A stretch of DNA of 36,281 bases from Clostridia bacterium (GCA_017407225.1 JAFQWY010000284.1:1-36281), one strand, 5' to 3'; shown: positions 23,226 to 32,478, counted from the first letter of the stretch. The notes: generated by a model not told the origin, from the letters alone. Program-made: numbers and translations.

Positions 23226-23241
23226 GTGTGGAGGTATCATT

Positions 23242-24234
23242 TTGATCGAGCTGTGTCATGTAACCAAGACCTTCCAGACCGACCACGCCTCCGTGGAAGC
23301 GGTGCGGGATGTGTCCCTGACCATTGAAAAGGGCGACATTTTCGGCATCATCGGTCTCTCGGGCGCCGGCAAATCCACGCTGGTGCGGTGCATCAATTTT
23401 CTGGAAGTTCCCACGTCCGGTGAAGTGAAATTCAAGGGAACGTCCCTGTCTTCCCTCTCCAAGAAGGAGCTGCTGGAAACCCGCCGTTCCATTTCCATGA
23501 TCTTTCAGGGCTTCAACCTGCTTTCCCAACGTACCGCGCTGAAGAATGTGTGCTATCCCATGGAGATCGCCGGGGTTCCCAAGAAGGAGGCAGTCGCGAA
23601 AGCGAAGGAACTGCTTGAAATCGTAGGTCTGGGCGACCGGATGAACAACTATCCCGCTCAGCTGTCCGGCGGTCAGAAGCAGAGAGTGGCAATTGCCCGC
23701 GCCCTCGCCATGAATCCCGAGGTTCTGCTGTGCGACGAAGCCACTTCCGCCCTCGACCCCAACACCACCCGTGCCATTCTGGATCTTCTGGCGGAGATCA
23801 ACAAAACCATGGGCGTCACCATCATCGTCATCACCCATGAAATGAAGGTTGTGGAACAGATCTGCAACAAGGTAGCGGTTCTGGATCGCGGCTCCGTTGC
23901 GGAAACCGGTTATGTGAAGGATATCTTCATGGCACCCCAGTCCGCCGTTGCAAGGGATCTGATTCTTCCCAAGGGATCGGAAGCCATGTCGGCTCCGGAA
24001 GGCAGGATCATCCGTCTGGTCTTCAACGGAAGCCAGTCCGATGAGCCCATCATTTCCGGTCTGTCCATTGAATGCCGTACGGCTGTCAGCATCCAGGCAG
24101 CGGACACCAAGCTGATCGGAGACAAGATGTACGGACAGATGCTTCTCAGACTCCCCGAGGACGAAGGCTCCGTTCAGCGGATCTACAATTATCTCGGCAC
24201 CCGAGGCATTACGTTTGAGGAGGTGAAGGTATAA
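23242..24234 (+). CDS. metN: Methionine ABC transporter, ATP-binding protein MetN
   Basis: This 330-residue ATPase drives methionine uptake through MetI. Walker A is GLSGAGKST (38-46), the signature LSGGQ is at 141-145 and Walker B is VLLCDEATSA (161-170). The C-terminal 80 residues (about 250-330) match the NIL regulatory domain, which in E. coli binds methionine and inhibits transport when the cell is full. I start at TTG 23242: GGAGG lies 7 nt upstream and the protein then begins MIELCHVTKTF as MetN proteins do. An ATG much further upstream is in frame but lies in the leader RNA and has no family match. The stop overlaps the metI start (TAATG). Confidence 0.93.
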   Translation: MIELCHVTKTFQTDHASVEAVRDVSLTIEKGDIFGIIGLSGAGKSTLVRCINFLEVPTSGEVKFKGTSLSSLSKKELLETRRSISMIFQGFNLLSQRTALKNVCYPMEIAGVPKKEAVAKAKELLEIVGLGDRMNNYPAQLSGGQKQRVAIARALAMNPEVLLCDEATSALDPNTTRAILDLLAEINKTMGVTIIVITHEMKVVEQICNKVAVLDRGSVAETGYVKDIFMAPQSAVARDLILPKGSEAMSAPEGRIIRLVFNGSQSDEPIISGLSIECRTAVSIQAADTKLIGDKMYGQMLLRLPEDEGSVQRIYNYLGTRGITFEEVKV

Positions 24235-24920
24235 TGGAATTCCTTCAGACCCTTTTCGGGAACGGCAATCTGGCCATGTACGGTGAGGCGATTCTGGATA
24301 CCCTGAAGATTACCCTCGTCAGCACCCTTCTCGCCTACCTCATCGGCATTCCTCTGGGCGTTCTGCTCTACGTCACCTCCAAGGACAGCATCATGCCCAA
24401 TCCCCATGTGAACACCGTTGTGGGATATGTGGTCAACATCATCCGCTCCGTGCCGTTCATGATCGCACTGGTCATGCTCCAGCCTCTGGCGAAGATCACC
24501 GTAGGCTCCATGATCGGCGACAATGCCTTCATCTTCTATCTGGTGATCGCATCCGGTCCCTTCATCGCACGTATGGTGGAATCTTCCCTCAAGGAAGTGG
24601 ATCTGGGCGTCATCGAGGCGGCTCAGTCCATGGGCTCCGGCAACTGGCAGATCATCTGGAAGGTTCTTCTCCCCGAAGCAAAGCCTTCCCTGATCACCGG
24701 CAGTGCCATCGCCATCACCACCATTCTCGGCTACACCCCCATGGCTCAGCTGGTCGCAGGCGGCGGTCTGGGTCAGCTGGCAATCCAGTACGGTCTGTAC
24801 CGGTACGACAAACCCATCATGTATATCTCATCCCTGCTTCTGATTCTCCTTGTCCAGATCTTCCAGGAAGTTCTCAGCCGACTGGCAAGACACTCCGACA
24901 AGCGGATCCGCGGCAAATGA
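24234..24920 (+). CDS. metI: Methionine ABC transporter, permease MetI
   Basis: This 228-residue inner-membrane permease has about five helices. The coupling loop that docks on MetN has the EAA-type motif EAAQSMGSGNWQIIWKVLLPEA, and the N-terminus IRSVPFMIALVMLQP and ILGYTPMAQLVAGGGLG are typical of MetI. Two copies form the channel with two MetN and one MetQ. It overlaps the metN stop by one base, so the two are made in step. Length is normal. Confidence 0.93.
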   Translation: MEFLQTLFGNGNLAMYGEAILDTLKITLVSTLLAYLIGIPLGVLLYVTSKDSIMPNPHVNTVVGYVVNIIRSVPFMIALVMLQPLAKITVGSMIGDNAFIFYLVIASGPFIARMVESSLKEVDLGVIEAAQSMGSGNWQIIWKVLLPEAKPSLITGSAIAITTILGYTPMAQLVAGGGLGQLAIQYGLYRYDKPIMYISSLLLILLVQIFQEVLSRLARHSDKRIRGK

Positions 24921-24952
24921 TATATAAAATAATTCTGAAAAGGAGCAAAATC

Positions 24953-25753
24953 ATGAAGAAAATTCTCGCTCTCGTTCTTGCGGCAGTTCTCTGCACCTTC
25001 GCGTTCGTTTCCTGCGGCGCGTCCGACGACAAGACCATCACCGTAGCGGCAAGCTCCACTCCCCATGCGGAAATCCTGGAGCAGTGCAAGCCCATCCTTG
25101 CCGAAAAGGGCTACACCCTTGACATCAAGGTAATGTCCGACTACATCACTCCCAACACCGCTACCGACAGCGGCGACGTGGATGCCAACTACTTCCAGCA
25201 TCAGCCCTACCTGGATTCCTTCAATGCGGAAAAGGGTACCAAGCTGAGCACCGTTGTCAAGGTTCACTACGAACCCCTCGGCATCTACGCAGGCACCTCT
25301 TCCTCTCTCGATCTGGCTGACGGCGCGGTTGTTATCATCCCCAACGACCCCACCAACGGTGCACGCGCTCTCCTTCTTCTGGAAGCAAACGGTCTGATTG
25401 AACTGAAGGACGGCGTTGGCGTAAACGCTACCGTAAAGGACATCACCTCCAATCCCAAGAACCTTGACATCCGTGAAATGGAAGCTGCTCTGATCCCCGG
25501 CGTGCTCTCCGAAGCTGCCATCGGCGTAATCAACGGCAACTATGCAATCGGTGCAGGTCTGAAGGTTGCTGACTCCCTGGCACAGGAAGAAGCTGACTCC
25601 GAAGCTGCTCAGACCTATGCGAACATCCTCGTTGTCAAGGAAGGTCACGAAGACGATGAAAAGATCAAGGCTCTGGCCGACGCTCTTCTCACCGACGCAA
25701 TCCGCGACTACATCAACAACTCCTACGAAGGCGCGGTTGTTCCGATCTTCTGA
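24953..25753 (+). CDS. metQ: Methionine-binding lipoprotein MetQ
   Basis: This 266-residue surface lipoprotein has the signal MKKILALVLAAVLCTFAFVS followed by the lipid-bearing C21. The NlpA/MetQ domain follows: ITVAASSTPHAEILEQ, then DVDANYFQHQPYLD, which is highly typical and lines the methionine pocket, then HYEPLGIYAG and IPNDPTNGARALLLLE. It captures methionine outside and hands it to MetI. AAAAGGAG lies before the ATG at 24953; a frame extending upstream into metI is not used. A perfect terminator follows 30 nt after the stop. Its codons look highly biased, suggesting strong expression. Confidence 0.95.
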   Translation: MKKILALVLAAVLCTFAFVSCGASDDKTITVAASSTPHAEILEQCKPILAEKGYTLDIKVMSDYITPNTATDSGDVDANYFQHQPYLDSFNAEKGTKLSTVVKVHYEPLGIYAGTSSSLDLADGAVVIIPNDPTNGARALLLLEANGLIELKDGVGVNATVKDITSNPKNLDIREMEAALIPGVLSEAAIGVINGNYAIGAGLKVADSLAQEEADSEAAQTYANILVVKEGHEDDEKIKALADALLTDAIRDYINNSYEGAVVPIF

Positions 25754-25782
25754 GATCGCATCTTCTAAGCAATTCTGACAAC

Positions 25783-25828
25783 AAAAGCACTTATGAGCTG
25801 TACATCCTGCACAGTCATAAGTGCTTTT
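25783..25828. terminator. Bidirectional intrinsic terminator
   Basis: AAAAGCACTTATGA (25783-25796) pairs perfectly over 14 bp with TCATAAGTGCTTTT (25815-25828). It ends metNIQ and the converging mannoside operon. Confidence 0.92.
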
Positions 25829-25840
25829 TCTTATTTCAGT

Positions 25841-26473
25841 TTATTCCGCGAAAAATTCTTCCTCCACCCGGGCGCACAGCCAGTGGTACACCGGCAGATG
25901 CAGCTCCTGTACCCGGTAGGTCTCGCAGTCGTCCGCATGAATGGCGATATCCGCAAGATCATCCAGCCTGCAGGGGCGGTTTCCGGTGAGGGAGATCACC
26001 TTTACCCCCATGGCTCTGGCGATTTTCGCGGCGTTGACCACGTTCTTCGAGTTTCCGGAGGTGCTGATGGCGATGAGGCAGTCCCCGGCTTTTCCCATGG
26101 CGTACAGGGTCTGGGCATACATCATGGACGGTTCCACGTCGTTGACAAATGCCGTCAGCAGTGCGCTCTGGGAATGGAGGGACACGGCTGCAAGTCCACA
26201 CTGGAGATTGTCAGCCAGAAATTCCCCGTCATCGGGAAATGTTTCCTTCAGTTTTCCGCGGAATTCTCTGTCCACCGGGCGTTTTTTCAGAAATCCCTTC
26301 ATCAGCTCACCAACGATGTGGTCGGAGTCCGCCGCGCTGCCGCCGTTGCCGCAGGTGAACAGGCATCCGCCGTTCCGGTAGGTTTCAATGATGAGATCCG
26401 CCGCTTTTTCGATTTCCGTACTACAGTGTGCGAGTCCCGGATACCGGGCGGTCAGTTCTTTGATGGTTTCCAT
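25841..26473 (-). CDS. SIS-domain sugar-phosphate isomerase (GmhA-like)
   Basis: This 210-residue soluble protein has a single SIS fold. CGNGGSAADSDHIVGELMKGF and ISTSGNSKNVVNAAKIA bind the sugar phosphate, and the C-terminal ELHLPVYHWLCARVEEEFF holds the histidine used by GmhA as acid/base. GmhA turns sedoheptulose-7-phosphate into a heptose phosphate, but no other heptose gene is near. In an operon with alpha-mannosidases and a sugar kinase it may isomerise the kinase product instead (inference). I start at 26473 because AAGGAG lies upstream, five bases after the ROK stop; longer frames run into that gene. Confidence 0.82.
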   Translation of the reverse strand: METIKELTARYPGLAHCSTEIEKAADLIIETYRNGGCLFTCGNGGSAADSDHIVGELMKGFLKKRPVDREFRGKLKETFPDDGEFLADNLQCGLAAVSLHSQSALLTAFVNDVEPSMMYAQTLYAMGKAGDCLIAISTSGNSKNVVNAAKIARAMGVKVISLTGNRPCRLDDLADIAIHADDCETYRVQELHLPVYHWLCARVEEEFFAE

Positions 26474-26478
26474 TGGTT

Positions 26479-27429
26479 TCACTCTCCTTGTCTGTCGATG
26501 GAGATGGCAAGGGACAGTGCCGCCAGATCTCCCAGATTCTCCCCAAGCCCGGCAGGAACCACCTGCACCGCATCCAGGGAGGGCGCCAGGCATTCTTCTG
26601 CCATCACCCGTTCCATGGCGGGAATCAGCAGATCCGCGCTCCGCTGGAAGATGGATCCGATGACAATCCGCTCAGGGTTGAGGATATCCACAAGGAGGGA
26701 CAGTCCCCGTCCCAGCATCTCGCCGCACCGGGCGTACACCTGCTTTGCGGTTTCGTCCCCTGCATATGCCGCTTCCGCCACGGATTTTGCGGTGACGGTG
26801 TCAAGCTCAGCAAAGGACTTGCAGTATCCGGTGGATTTGCCCTGCTGGAGAAGCTCCGTAGCCGCGGTTTTTGCCGACTGTGCGATGCCGCCGCCGCTGC
26901 AGAATCCCTCAAAGGATCCCTGCTTGCCGTAGCCCACGGGACCGAACCGTTCCAGTCTCATGTGACCCACTTCCCCGGCGTTTCCGTTAGTGCCGTTGTA
27001 CAAGCGTCCGTCCAGGATGATCCCCGCGCCCAGACCGGTGCCGAAGGTGAGGAAAATCATGTTTTCGCATCCCCGTCCCGCGCCGAAGGTCCATTCCGCC
27101 AGAGCGCAGGCATTGGCATCGTTGCACAGCACTGCGGGCAGATTCAGCCGCTCCCGGATCCTGTCCACGATTTTGATATTGTCCCATCCGGGCAGATTGG
27201 GCGGGGACTGGATGATGCCGAGCTTCGGATCGAGGGGGCCTCCGCAGCTGATGCCCACGGATACCGCCTCTTCCGTTCTGATATTTTCGGCTTCGGTGAG
27301 GATCTGCTCAAGAGTTTCCGCGACGGTTGTGGTGGGGAATTTCACTTTTTCAAGAATATTCCCCTCTCCGTCCCCCAGAACCACGGCGCATTTCGTCCCC
27401 CCGATGTCGATTCCGATGTATTTTTTCAT
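26479..27429 (-). CDS. ROK-family sugar kinase lacking the zinc cysteines
   Basis: This 316-residue ROK kinase has the ATP loop GIDIGGTKCAVVLGDGEG (5-22), the sugar site CNDANACALAEW, FGTGLGAGIILDG and the GEVGHMRLE segment. Most ROK enzymes follow this with C-G-C-G-x-x-G-C, which binds zinc with the histidine. Here the histidine remains but the stretch reads GYGKQGSFEGFCSGG with no such cysteines, marking a zinc-free branch. The likely substrate is mannose or another hexose released by the two upstream alpha-mannosidases. The start at 27429 gives the usual MKKYIGIDIGG; a frame reaching 27456 overlaps the mannosidase. Confidence 0.88.
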   Translation of the reverse strand: MKKYIGIDIGGTKCAVVLGDGEGNILEKVKFPTTTVAETLEQILTEAENIRTEEAVSVGISCGGPLDPKLGIIQSPPNLPGWDNIKIVDRIRERLNLPAVLCNDANACALAEWTFGAGRGCENMIFLTFGTGLGAGIILDGRLYNGTNGNAGEVGHMRLERFGPVGYGKQGSFEGFCSGGGIAQSAKTAATELLQQGKSTGYCKSFAELDTVTAKSVAEAAYAGDETAKQVYARCGEMLGRGLSLLVDILNPERIVIGSIFQRSADLLIPAMERVMAEECLAPSLDAVQVVPAGLGENLGDLAALSLAISIDRQGE

Positions 27430-27439
27430 TTTTTCAGCC

Positions 27440-29812
27440 TTATTCCAGGAAATCACATTCTTTCACGTCGTCCCCGAAGATGAAGGTCTTCACCTGTCCG
27501 GGCGCAAACTCAGTCTCAAAGGATCTGCCCATTACGTCAACGGTGCAGGTTCCGGAGCCGCCGGAGGCACGGTAAGCACGGAGCACCAGAGCATCGGAGT
27601 CCTCGTGCTTCTTCACGGCTGTGACAATCACGCCGGGATCGGACACGCGGATGCCGGTGAACTCGCAGGACAGCTTGCCGCGATGGAAGGTTTCCATGAC
27701 CACAAAGGGGACAGTGTTGATCTCCCTTGCAAAGCGGATGGTTTCGATATCGTTTTCGTAGGGCATGATACCGTAAGTGAATTCGTGGATGCCCTGATCC
27801 ATGTAGATGCAGAAATCGTCGCGGACTCCGTAGTGATCGGCGAAAATGGCGCCGCGCAGTACGGTCAGGCGCAGTTCGTTTCCTTCCGCGGAGTAGCTGT
27901 ATTTGGAATCGTTGACCGCCGCAAGTCCGGTCTTTCCGTCGGTCAGCGTCACCCAGGACTGGCAGGTCTGTTCACTTCCGTCGGTGGGACGCTCAATCTT
28001 GCCGAAGGGGATTTCACAGGTGCTGACGGGTGTTTCCGCATTCACGGGCAGAGCGAACTTCAGCATCCGATGCTTTTCGTGGAAGTCGATGCGGCACTTG
28101 ACGGTGATCTTCGGGGAGCCTGCGGTGATGGAGTAATCCCGGATCACAGAGGAGTTTTCGCCCCGGGCGATGCATCGCATGGTGGATCTGACAGGTCCCT
28201 GCTCGATGGGGGTGCAGGAGCCGGTCGTGAAGGTTTCCGCCAGTTTCCGGAACTCGGTGATGCCGTGGGACCAGGTGTCGGAGTCGGTTTCGTCCATGAG
28301 AATGGTGCGGGAGGGTGCGCTCATCAGCTGTTTTCCCGTCCGCTTATCGGTGATGCCGGTCAGCTCGCCGTTTGCCGGATCGAATTCCAGCTTCACGCAG
28401 TCGTTTTCAAGTGAGGTATCGGTGCAGATGAAGGGATTTTCGTATTCGGGTCTGCCGCCTTCAAAATACATCCGGTAGACGCGGTAGCCGAGAGCGGGAA
28501 TTTCTGCAATGAATCCGGTTTCCCACTTGTCGTCTCCGCCGTTGGTTCTGGAGGCGCGTACTTTCTGGATTACCACGGCCTTGCCGCCGCAGTCGGTGAT
28601 CCGCAGAGGATTGTCACGGACGGGTACGAAGGTTTTCACCGACCACGGATGGGAGTTGAATACCACCACGGGCGTGCCGATGCCTTCCGCGTTCCATGCC
28701 GCACCCCAGCCCCGCTTTGCCGCACGGGAATCGCAGTCGCCGATGGTGTCGATGTTCCAGGAAATCTGCTGGAGAGCAAAGTTGATATTCCGGTCTGCGA
28801 TTGACTGTGTTTCACCGTGCTGGATCGCCGCGTCGTCGTAGGCTTCCCGGATGCTGCATCCGCCGAGGATATCGTGGAACTGGTTGAACAGGGTGTTCTT
28901 CCAGCCCCGTTCCAGCTCGGTCGTGGGATATGCCGTTCCCATGAGATGCCCGGAAAGCACCGCGTATTTTTCCGCCGCGATCAGGGCGTTTTCGCTCTTT
29001 CTGTTGTTCTGCTTGATCATGGAGCAGGCGCTGTAGCATCCCTTTGCGTGGAACTGCAGATCACCCTTCACGGTATGAGCGGGTGTGACTGAGTCGAAAT
29101 ACTCCTCTGCGGTGGAATAGACATAGTCAGCGTCAAGCTCCCTGTGCATCCGGTCAAGCAGCTCGAAGGTTGCGCCGCCGCCGTGGTTTCCAATGCCGTA
29201 GAACGCCATCATGGCGTGTTCCGATGCCATTTCCTTCACTCTGCCGAAGCAGTCGAAGGCACCGTAGTCAATATTATAGCGGATCGGGATCCGGTAGGTG
29301 GGGATTCGCGTGCCGCTGACATCCTCCCACCAGAACAGGCTGTCGGGTACATCGGGCTTTTCGTGAGGACCGGGACGCATGAAAATGTACGCCTCCATGC
29401 CGCTGTTTTTCAAAATGGTGGGCAGGGATCCGTTGTGACCGAAGGAGTCCACGTTGTAGCCCACTTTTGCGATTTTGCCGAAATTGTCCCGGAAGAACCG
29501 CTGGGATACAAGACCGTGGCGTGCAAAGGATTCGCCGGAGGGGATGTTGCAGTCGGGCTGGATGTACCAGCCGCCGGTGATGCTCCATCTGCCTTCCGTT
29601 ACCCGCTGACGGATTTCCTCGAACATATCCGGGTCGCTGTCGCGGATCCATTCGTAATAAGCGGCACAGGCGGAGGTGAATTTGAAGTCCGGGAATTCTT
29701 TCATCCGGTCAAGGGCGGAGCGGAAGGTTGCCTTCACTTCCATGTAGCCTTCATGCCACTGCCACAGCCACACGGGGTCGAGATGGGCGTTGCCGATAAG
29801 ATGTATTTTCAT
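27440..29812 (-). CDS. Glycoside hydrolase family 38 alpha-mannosidase (first of two)
   Basis: This 790-residue enzyme lacks a signal peptide, so it is cytoplasmic. The GH38 zinc site opens with H10 and D12 (GNAHLDPVWLWQWHEG), and the nucleophile is D122 in NVDSFGHNGSLP. The rest follows the family plan: alpha/beta barrel, three-helix bundle, then beta-sandwich domains. It removes alpha-linked mannose by a retaining mechanism. The start has AAGGAG 7 nt upstream, 10 nt after the stop of the second GH38. The two GH38 proteins are clearly different in sequence at their active sites, so they probably cut different linkages rather than being a recent duplication. Confidence 0.94.
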   Translation of the reverse strand: MKIHLIGNAHLDPVWLWQWHEGYMEVKATFRSALDRMKEFPDFKFTSACAAYYEWIRDSDPDMFEEIRQRVTEGRWSITGGWYIQPDCNIPSGESFARHGLVSQRFFRDNFGKIAKVGYNVDSFGHNGSLPTILKNSGMEAYIFMRPGPHEKPDVPDSLFWWEDVSGTRIPTYRIPIRYNIDYGAFDCFGRVKEMASEHAMMAFYGIGNHGGGATFELLDRMHRELDADYVYSTAEEYFDSVTPAHTVKGDLQFHAKGCYSACSMIKQNNRKSENALIAAEKYAVLSGHLMGTAYPTTELERGWKNTLFNQFHDILGGCSIREAYDDAAIQHGETQSIADRNINFALQQISWNIDTIGDCDSRAAKRGWGAAWNAEGIGTPVVVFNSHPWSVKTFVPVRDNPLRITDCGGKAVVIQKVRASRTNGGDDKWETGFIAEIPALGYRVYRMYFEGGRPEYENPFICTDTSLENDCVKLEFDPANGELTGITDKRTGKQLMSAPSRTILMDETDSDTWSHGITEFRKLAETFTTGSCTPIEQGPVRSTMRCIARGENSSVIRDYSITAGSPKITVKCRIDFHEKHRMLKFALPVNAETPVSTCEIPFGKIERPTDGSEQTCQSWVTLTDGKTGLAAVNDSKYSYSAEGNELRLTVLRGAIFADHYGVRDDFCIYMDQGIHEFTYGIMPYENDIETIRFAREINTVPFVVMETFHRGKLSCEFTGIRVSDPGVIVTAVKKHEDSDALVLRAYRASGGSGTCTVDVMGRSFETEFAPGQVKTFIFGDDVKECDFLE

Positions 29813-29822
29813 GTTGTACTCC

Positions 29823-32420
29823 TTATTTTGTCAGTTTTACGGTAGCGATCTTCCACTTGGTCAGTGTCAGGCGGATTTTTCCGTCGGTCACGGGAAGCTC
29901 TTCGATGAGTCTGCCGTCGATATGGGTGAGGGATGCTTTGGTGTATCCCTCAGGAAGGGTAATTTCTCCGGTTTCGGTGTCGTCGGAGCAGTTCCACAGA
30001 CGGAATTCCATGCCGTCAGCCAGCTTGTTTGCGGTGGAGAAAATGAAGCTGTTCTCCGGCAGTTCCAGACCGACGGGATAGGTCTTGCCGGTGACGTCTT
30101 CCGCTGTTACAGTGACCACATCCGTGCGGAACGCGTCTTCCAGACGGATCAGACCGGAGTCCGCCTTCTTCACAGGAGCAATCAGGTATTCGAATTCGTG
30201 AGTGCCGATCAGCTGGCCGTCCGGTTCACCGTTGGTACCCACGGTCTTCCGGTAGCAGCGCAGGAGGGTGATATCCATGTCGCCGTTTTCATACACCGCA
30301 CATTCGTGGAGACCGTATTTCGAGATGAACGCCAGTCCCGCTTCCCCGTTTGCCTTGACCACAACCCCTTCGGTTGCTTTTTCGGCTACGGCGGTTTCCT
30401 TCCAGTCGGCGGTATCGGGATCGGATCCGGTTTTTCTCTCCACAAGAGCAAATGCCTGGGATGCCTTGTAGCTGTCGCCGAGAATTCCGGTGGGCAGTCT
30501 CAGCTTCAGACGGTGATCCTTTGCCCTGTTGTCCACAATGGTCTTCACCTGCACGTACTTTTCGGTGCGGTACAGGGTGACTTCGTGGATCACGGGACAG
30601 TCCACGGTTTCTTCCGCACGGCGTGTGCCGAAGTTATGACGGTCAATTTCGACGGGCAGGCGCAGGTTCACATGGATCCGGAAGGTGGCGGCGTTGATGC
30701 TGTTCTCACACTTTTCCACGGAAACCACGGTCTGGGTCACAATTCGGTCGATCTTCGGGGAGCAGTGGAACCATCCGTCGCCGATTTCCCCGTTGTCCAT
30801 AAGAGTAAGCAGATTGTCGGCGGTGTATCCGGTTTCCTTGTCGGTAAGGGACACGGTGCCGTTCGATTCGTTGACAGTGAGAATGAGCCACTGATTCTCC
30901 GCAGTATATGCGGTGCCGGACAGCTTTTCCAGATACCGGGTAGGCTTGTCGGAGGGACGGACTTCCAGATCGGTGTATCCGCTGGGCAGGAGTTCCGTTT
31001 CGATGTGGATGGTATACACATCCTCGTGTCCGTAGGTGGTGATGTCGCGGATGCCGTAGGGGACTTCCGTGCCGTCGGCGGTGTACAGCTTGAACGCACA
31101 CACATCTTCGTATCCGAAGGGCTCGCTGTATTTGTTCCAGTTTTTCGGCAGGCGCAGATCGCAGCGGATCATCTTCTTCATCCGGTACGGCAGAGGATTA
31201 TAAATCCGCAGAATCCGGGCGGGTCTGCTGTCGTCCGCAATCTTCACGGGTGCGGCAAAGGAACCGTCACGGAGGGAATATTCCACGCGGCTCATGATTT
31301 CGTCGAGAATCAGGCGGGACTGATCGAACCGGTGCATCATATCCCGGTGAACCTGGTCGATGGAGCATCCGCAGATGGAATCGTGGGGGTGGTTCTGAAT
31401 CAGGTACTTCTGCGCCAACTTCAGGAAGCCGTCCCGGGATCTGCTCATGCCGCAGGCGTACAGCGGCTGTACGATTTTCTCAAGGCGTGTCTGAATGATA
31501 TCGTTTGCCTTCTTGATGGGATAGCGGCTGGAGAGCACGTTGGTAATCAGGTGGGCATATCCGCCGGGCAGTTTTGTGGTTTCGTTCAGTTCTCCGTCAC
31601 GGAAGGGCAGCTGATCCTTGTATTCATCCACGGCGCGGCAGAACTCAGCGATATCGGTGTGGTAAACCTCCGCATCCGGGAACACCTTCTGCAGTGCCTT
31701 CACGTAGGTGGGGGAATCCGCGTGCCAGTTGTTGTGATCCAGTGCATCCAGATACATGACCACGGGTATATTGGCCTCGTCCGCTCTTGCGGTGACGTAC
31801 TCCCGAATCCTCTTCACGATTTCTTCCTCGGGCACACCTTCCGCAGGTCCTGTGGTTCGCGCGCCCACTTCGGTGAAATCGCTGTATCCTTTGGCGTCTT
31901 TCAGCTTGAACGTACGCACATCGGTACCGTCGGGAGAACGCCAGCGGAAGTGCATCGGCACGTTGTGCTCGTTGGTTCCCCGTCCCAGTACGGCGTGATG
32001 GATGTTCATGCCGTCGAAAATCTGGGGCATCTGGGCGATATGTCCGAAAATATCGCAGATGTAGCCTTCGCATGACGGTTCCACGCCCCATCTGTGACAG
32101 ATTTCCCTGCCGATCTGCAGATTCCGGATCAGGCTCTCACCGGAGATGATGAATTCGTCGGGCATACAGTACCAGGGGCCGATCACGATTCTGCCGTCTT
32201 TGATATACTTTGCCAGACGCGGCTCCAGATCGGGGGCAATTTCCAGAATGTCTTCCAGAACAATGGTCTGTCCGTCAAAATGAAACACGCCGTAGTCGTC
32301 CCGCCGGTCCAGTCCGTCCAGCATCAGATCCGTCATTTCCACCAGACGATGGCGGAAGCCCTGGAAGGTCTGATACCATTCCCTGTCCCAATGGGTGCCG
32401 GAATACAGAAATATCTTCAT
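29823..32420 (-). CDS. Glycoside hydrolase family 38 alpha-mannosidase (second of two)
   Basis: This 865-residue cytoplasmic enzyme is of the GH38 type closer to the MngB branch. H10 and D12 (GTHWDREWYQTFQGFRHRL) begin the zinc site and D123 (YICDIFGHIAQMPQ) is the nucleophile. MngB cleaves 2-O-(6-phospho-mannosyl)-glycerate, but no PTS gene is near, so a non-phosphorylated mannoside is possible. The chosen ATG at 32420 gives the family N-terminus; an open frame upstream to 32552 passes through the promoter and is not coding. It is the first gene of the operon, with a near-perfect promoter about 60 bp before it. Confidence 0.93.
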   Translation of the reverse strand: MKIFLYSGTHWDREWYQTFQGFRHRLVEMTDLMLDGLDRRDDYGVFHFDGQTIVLEDILEIAPDLEPRLAKYIKDGRIVIGPWYCMPDEFIISGESLIRNLQIGREICHRWGVEPSCEGYICDIFGHIAQMPQIFDGMNIHHAVLGRGTNEHNVPMHFRWRSPDGTDVRTFKLKDAKGYSDFTEVGARTTGPAEGVPEEEIVKRIREYVTARADEANIPVVMYLDALDHNNWHADSPTYVKALQKVFPDAEVYHTDIAEFCRAVDEYKDQLPFRDGELNETTKLPGGYAHLITNVLSSRYPIKKANDIIQTRLEKIVQPLYACGMSRSRDGFLKLAQKYLIQNHPHDSICGCSIDQVHRDMMHRFDQSRLILDEIMSRVEYSLRDGSFAAPVKIADDSRPARILRIYNPLPYRMKKMIRCDLRLPKNWNKYSEPFGYEDVCAFKLYTADGTEVPYGIRDITTYGHEDVYTIHIETELLPSGYTDLEVRPSDKPTRYLEKLSGTAYTAENQWLILTVNESNGTVSLTDKETGYTADNLLTLMDNGEIGDGWFHCSPKIDRIVTQTVVSVEKCENSINAATFRIHVNLRLPVEIDRHNFGTRRAEETVDCPVIHEVTLYRTEKYVQVKTIVDNRAKDHRLKLRLPTGILGDSYKASQAFALVERKTGSDPDTADWKETAVAEKATEGVVVKANGEAGLAFISKYGLHECAVYENGDMDITLLRCYRKTVGTNGEPDGQLIGTHEFEYLIAPVKKADSGLIRLEDAFRTDVVTVTAEDVTGKTYPVGLELPENSFIFSTANKLADGMEFRLWNCSDDTETGEITLPEGYTKASLTHIDGRLIEELPVTDGKIRLTLTKWKIATVKLTK

Positions 32421-32478
32421 ATTCACTCTCGCTTTCTGTAATTTTTTGCTGTCCCTGTTTTCGCAGTTTCTTGTCAAT

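Larger units (their letters stand above)
23032..23241 (+). promoter_or_regulatory. Structured 5' leader of metNIQ, candidate riboswitch or attenuator
   Basis: Pairings seen: P1 TGACTTA (23073-23079) with TAAGTCA (23150-23156); P2, the perfect palindrome CCTCGCATGCGAGG (23095-23108); P3 CGCCCG (23125-23130) with CGGGCG (23141-23146). P1 closes P2 and P3 into a three-way junction. GCCCGGA (23126-23132) in P3 can instead pair with TCCGGGC (23212-23218) in the downstream terminator, which would free transcription. I see no S-box core, T-box TGGNACCGCG or other known riboswitch core. A 26-codon ORF overlaps the junction, so peptide-based attenuation is the rival reading. Confidence 0.6.

Noticed and set aside
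29790-32075. Open frame of over 700 codons on the plus strand opposite the second GH38 gene
   Set aside because: It is antisense to a gene with clear catalytic motifs. High third-position GC makes long shadow frames, and its translation has no recognisable domain.
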